Under the pieces are notes generated by a model that saw only the letters and a list, made by a program, of their open reading frames with translations, searched no databases and had not been told where the DNA came from. This document shows positions 13,678 to 14,643 of a DNA stretch of 14,643 bases, one piece after another. Location: NCBI GenBank assembly GCA_903895005.1, contig CAITSH010000151.1, forward strand, positions 1-14,643, in the 5' to 3' direction. A program made the translations under genes and the position numbers. Each line of letters begins with the position of its first letter. The first letter of the stretch is position 1. This DNA is from an uncultured Pseudomonadota bacterium. Its GTDB lineage: Bacteria; Pseudomonadota; Gammaproteobacteria; Burkholderiales; SG8-39.

Positions 13678-14370
13678 ATGATCGACCTTTACTCCTGGGC
13701 CACGCCCAACGGCCACAAAGTCCACATCATGCTCGAGGAATGCGGCCTGCCCTACAGGGTGCACCCCATCGACATCGGCCTCGGCGACCAGTTCAAGCCG
13801 GACTTCCTCAAGATCAGCCCCAACAACAAGATGCCGGCCCTCATCGACCAGGACGGTCCCGACGGAAAACCGATGTCACTGTTCGAGTCGGGCGCGATCC
13901 TGCTCTACCTTGCCTCCAAGACCGGCAAATTCCTGCCCGAGGATATCCGCGCGCGCTGGAGCACGTTGCAATGGTTGATGTTCCAGATGGGCGGTGTCGG
14001 CCCGATGCTCGGGCAGACCCACCACTTTCGCAATTACGCCCCGGAAAAAATCCCGTACGCGATCGACCGTTATGTCAACGAGGCCAACCGCATCTACCGC
14101 GTCATCGACAAACGCCTTTCGGAAAGCCGTTACATCGCCGGCGACGAGTACACCATCGCCGACATGGCGATCTGGCCGTGGACGCGCACCCCGGACAAGC
14201 AGGGCGTGGACAAGGCCGGTCTGCCGCATTTTTCGCGCTGGTTCGACGAGATTGCGGCGCGCCCCGCGGTGCAACGGGGGGTGCTGGTGCTCGCGGACCT
14301 GCGCAAGCCGGTTCACGACGCCAAGGCGCGGGAAATCCTGTTCGGTGCCGGGCAGTACCGGAAGCACTGA
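13678..14370 (+). CDS. yfcG: Nu-class glutathione transferase / disulfide-bond oxidoreductase, YfcG-like
   Basis: This 230-residue protein is close to E. coli YfcG over its length: ATPNGHK with Thr9 and Asn11, the residues that meet the glutathione sulfur in place of a Tyr or Ser, then KISPNNKMPAL at 45-55, and LFESGAILLYLA at 68-79 with Glu70 and Ser71 for the gamma-glutamyl group. The C-terminal helical domain has GGVGPMLGQTHHF (105-117) and YTIADMAIWPW (158-168). YfcG binds two glutathiones and reduces disulfides, with weak transferase and peroxidase activity. AAGGAAG lies 4 bases before the ATG. It is last in the operon with the dehydrogenases and the CurA-type reductase, which suggests defence against electrophiles or oxidants made there. 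The gene symbol rests on similarity, not on proven orthology. Confidence 0.93.
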   Translation: MIDLYSWATPNGHKVHIMLEECGLPYRVHPIDIGLGDQFKPDFLKISPNNKMPALIDQDGPDGKPMSLFESGAILLYLASKTGKFLPEDIRARWSTLQWLMFQMGGVGPMLGQTHHFRNYAPEKIPYAIDRYVNEANRIYRVIDKRLSESRYIAGDEYTIADMAIWPWTRTPDKQGVDKAGLPHFSRWFDEIAARPAVQRGVLVLADLRKPVHDAKAREILFGAGQYRKH

Positions 14371-14423
14371 AAAACGCAGGGCCGGCGCGGCATCGCCGGA
14401 AGAAACACCGCAGTTCCCCGCGG

Positions 14424-14459
14424 TCATTCCGCGGCGCCGCAGGCGAACCCGGAATCCAT
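14424..14459. repeat. REP-like imperfect inverted repeat
   Basis: GTCATTCCGCGG...CCGGAATCCATT resembles the common GTCATTCCCGC...GCGGGAATCCA repeats of proteobacteria. The outer arms ATTCCG (14426-14431) and CGGAAT (14450-14455) are perfect, and the middle is GC-rich and partly symmetrical. It lies just after the operon end, where such elements are usual, and may help end transcription or protect the message. Confidence 0.5.
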
Positions 14460-14489
14460 TGGGCAAGCCGTCTGTGCGGAACGGCATAA

Positions 14490-14522
14490 GCTGGAAAGCC
14501 GCGCTAGGCGAGGATTTCCAGC
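14490..14522. repeat. Perfect 8-bp inverted repeat, possible stem-loop
   Basis: GCTGGAAA (14490-14497) and TTTCCAGC (14515-14522) pair over a 17-base loop that contains a small GCC/GGC inner stem. No T-tract follows. It lies in the 255-base gene-free stretch between the glutathione transferase gene and the edge gene, together with the REP-like repeat and a CCCCGGGG palindrome. I see nothing else there. Confidence 0.55.
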
Positions 14523-14625
14523 CGATGTGCGAATTAAACCTCGAAGTGCAACATCCGGGCATTAGAGGAAGGTGAGATGCCCCGGGGTGTACCTTTCTGT
14601 TTGCGAAGACGGATAGGAGCATCCC

Positions 14626-14643
14626 ATGCGCTACAAGCATCTC
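14626..14643 (+). CDS. Start of a gene cut by the window edge
   Basis: An ATG at 14626 is preceded by TAGGAG at 14614-14619 with a 6-base spacing, the best ribosome binding site in this stretch. Six codons (MRYKHL) are visible before the window ends. Nothing can be said about the product. Confidence 0.45.

Overview
The window looks like chromosomal DNA from a high-GC betaproteobacterium. The base composition, the codon use and the look of the proteins (a YfcG-type glutathione transferase, an AroE, a PimC/PimD-like acyl-CoA dehydrogenase pair, several Burkholderiales-style small periplasmic proteins) all point that way. The exact lineage cannot be read from the sequence. I see no rRNA, tRNA, CRISPR array, transposase, integrase or phage gene. 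Most of the region is ordinary metabolic housekeeping and accessory catabolism, densely coded on both strands.

Left part (1-4613). An NAD(P)-dependent aldehyde dehydrogenase on the minus strand is divergent from an unrecognised exported protein (1535-2734). That gene converges on a two-gene minus-strand operon: a carboxymuconolactone decarboxylase-like protein followed 2 nt later by a hotdog-fold thioesterase. The divergent spacer between this operon and an uncharacterised 205-residue protein carries a tandem 8-bp repeat and a small dyad over the ribosome binding site.

Middle part (4614-8084). This holds shikimate dehydrogenase (aroE), then a lipoprotein with an MliC-type lysozyme-inhibitor domain. 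After them lies a non-coding stretch with the degraded remains of an Asp/Glu/hydantoin racemase gene and a strong bidirectional terminator. Next comes a minus-strand exported protein with two internal repeats and a low-complexity tail. Its upstream region has three evenly spaced TTACAG direct repeats. A YkvA-like DUF1232 membrane protein follows.

Right part (8085-14643). A clear N-carbamoyl-D-amino acid hydrolase, probably co-transcribed with the DUF1232 gene, is followed by a quinone oxidoreductase-type reductase with a GTG start. Divergent from that reductase, across a spacer with a perfect TGCGTT-N6-AACGCA dyad, is a four-gene plus-strand run. It encodes a two-subunit acyl-CoA dehydrogenase (PimC/PimD-like), a CurA/YncB-type NADP-dependent reductase, and a Nu-class glutathione transferase. 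The first gene of a further transcription unit starts at the very edge (14626).

The right-hand run fits stepwise breakdown of an acyl-CoA with redox and detoxification partners. The aldehyde dehydrogenase, the thioesterase and the CMD-like protein fit the same general theme. The substrate is not revealed. The features most worth a second look are the candidate operators, the repeat-bearing start regions, the racemase remnant beside an intact carbamoylase, and the distribution of catalytic glutamates in the paired dehydrogenases. I do not see a clear new multi-gene defence or mobile system.
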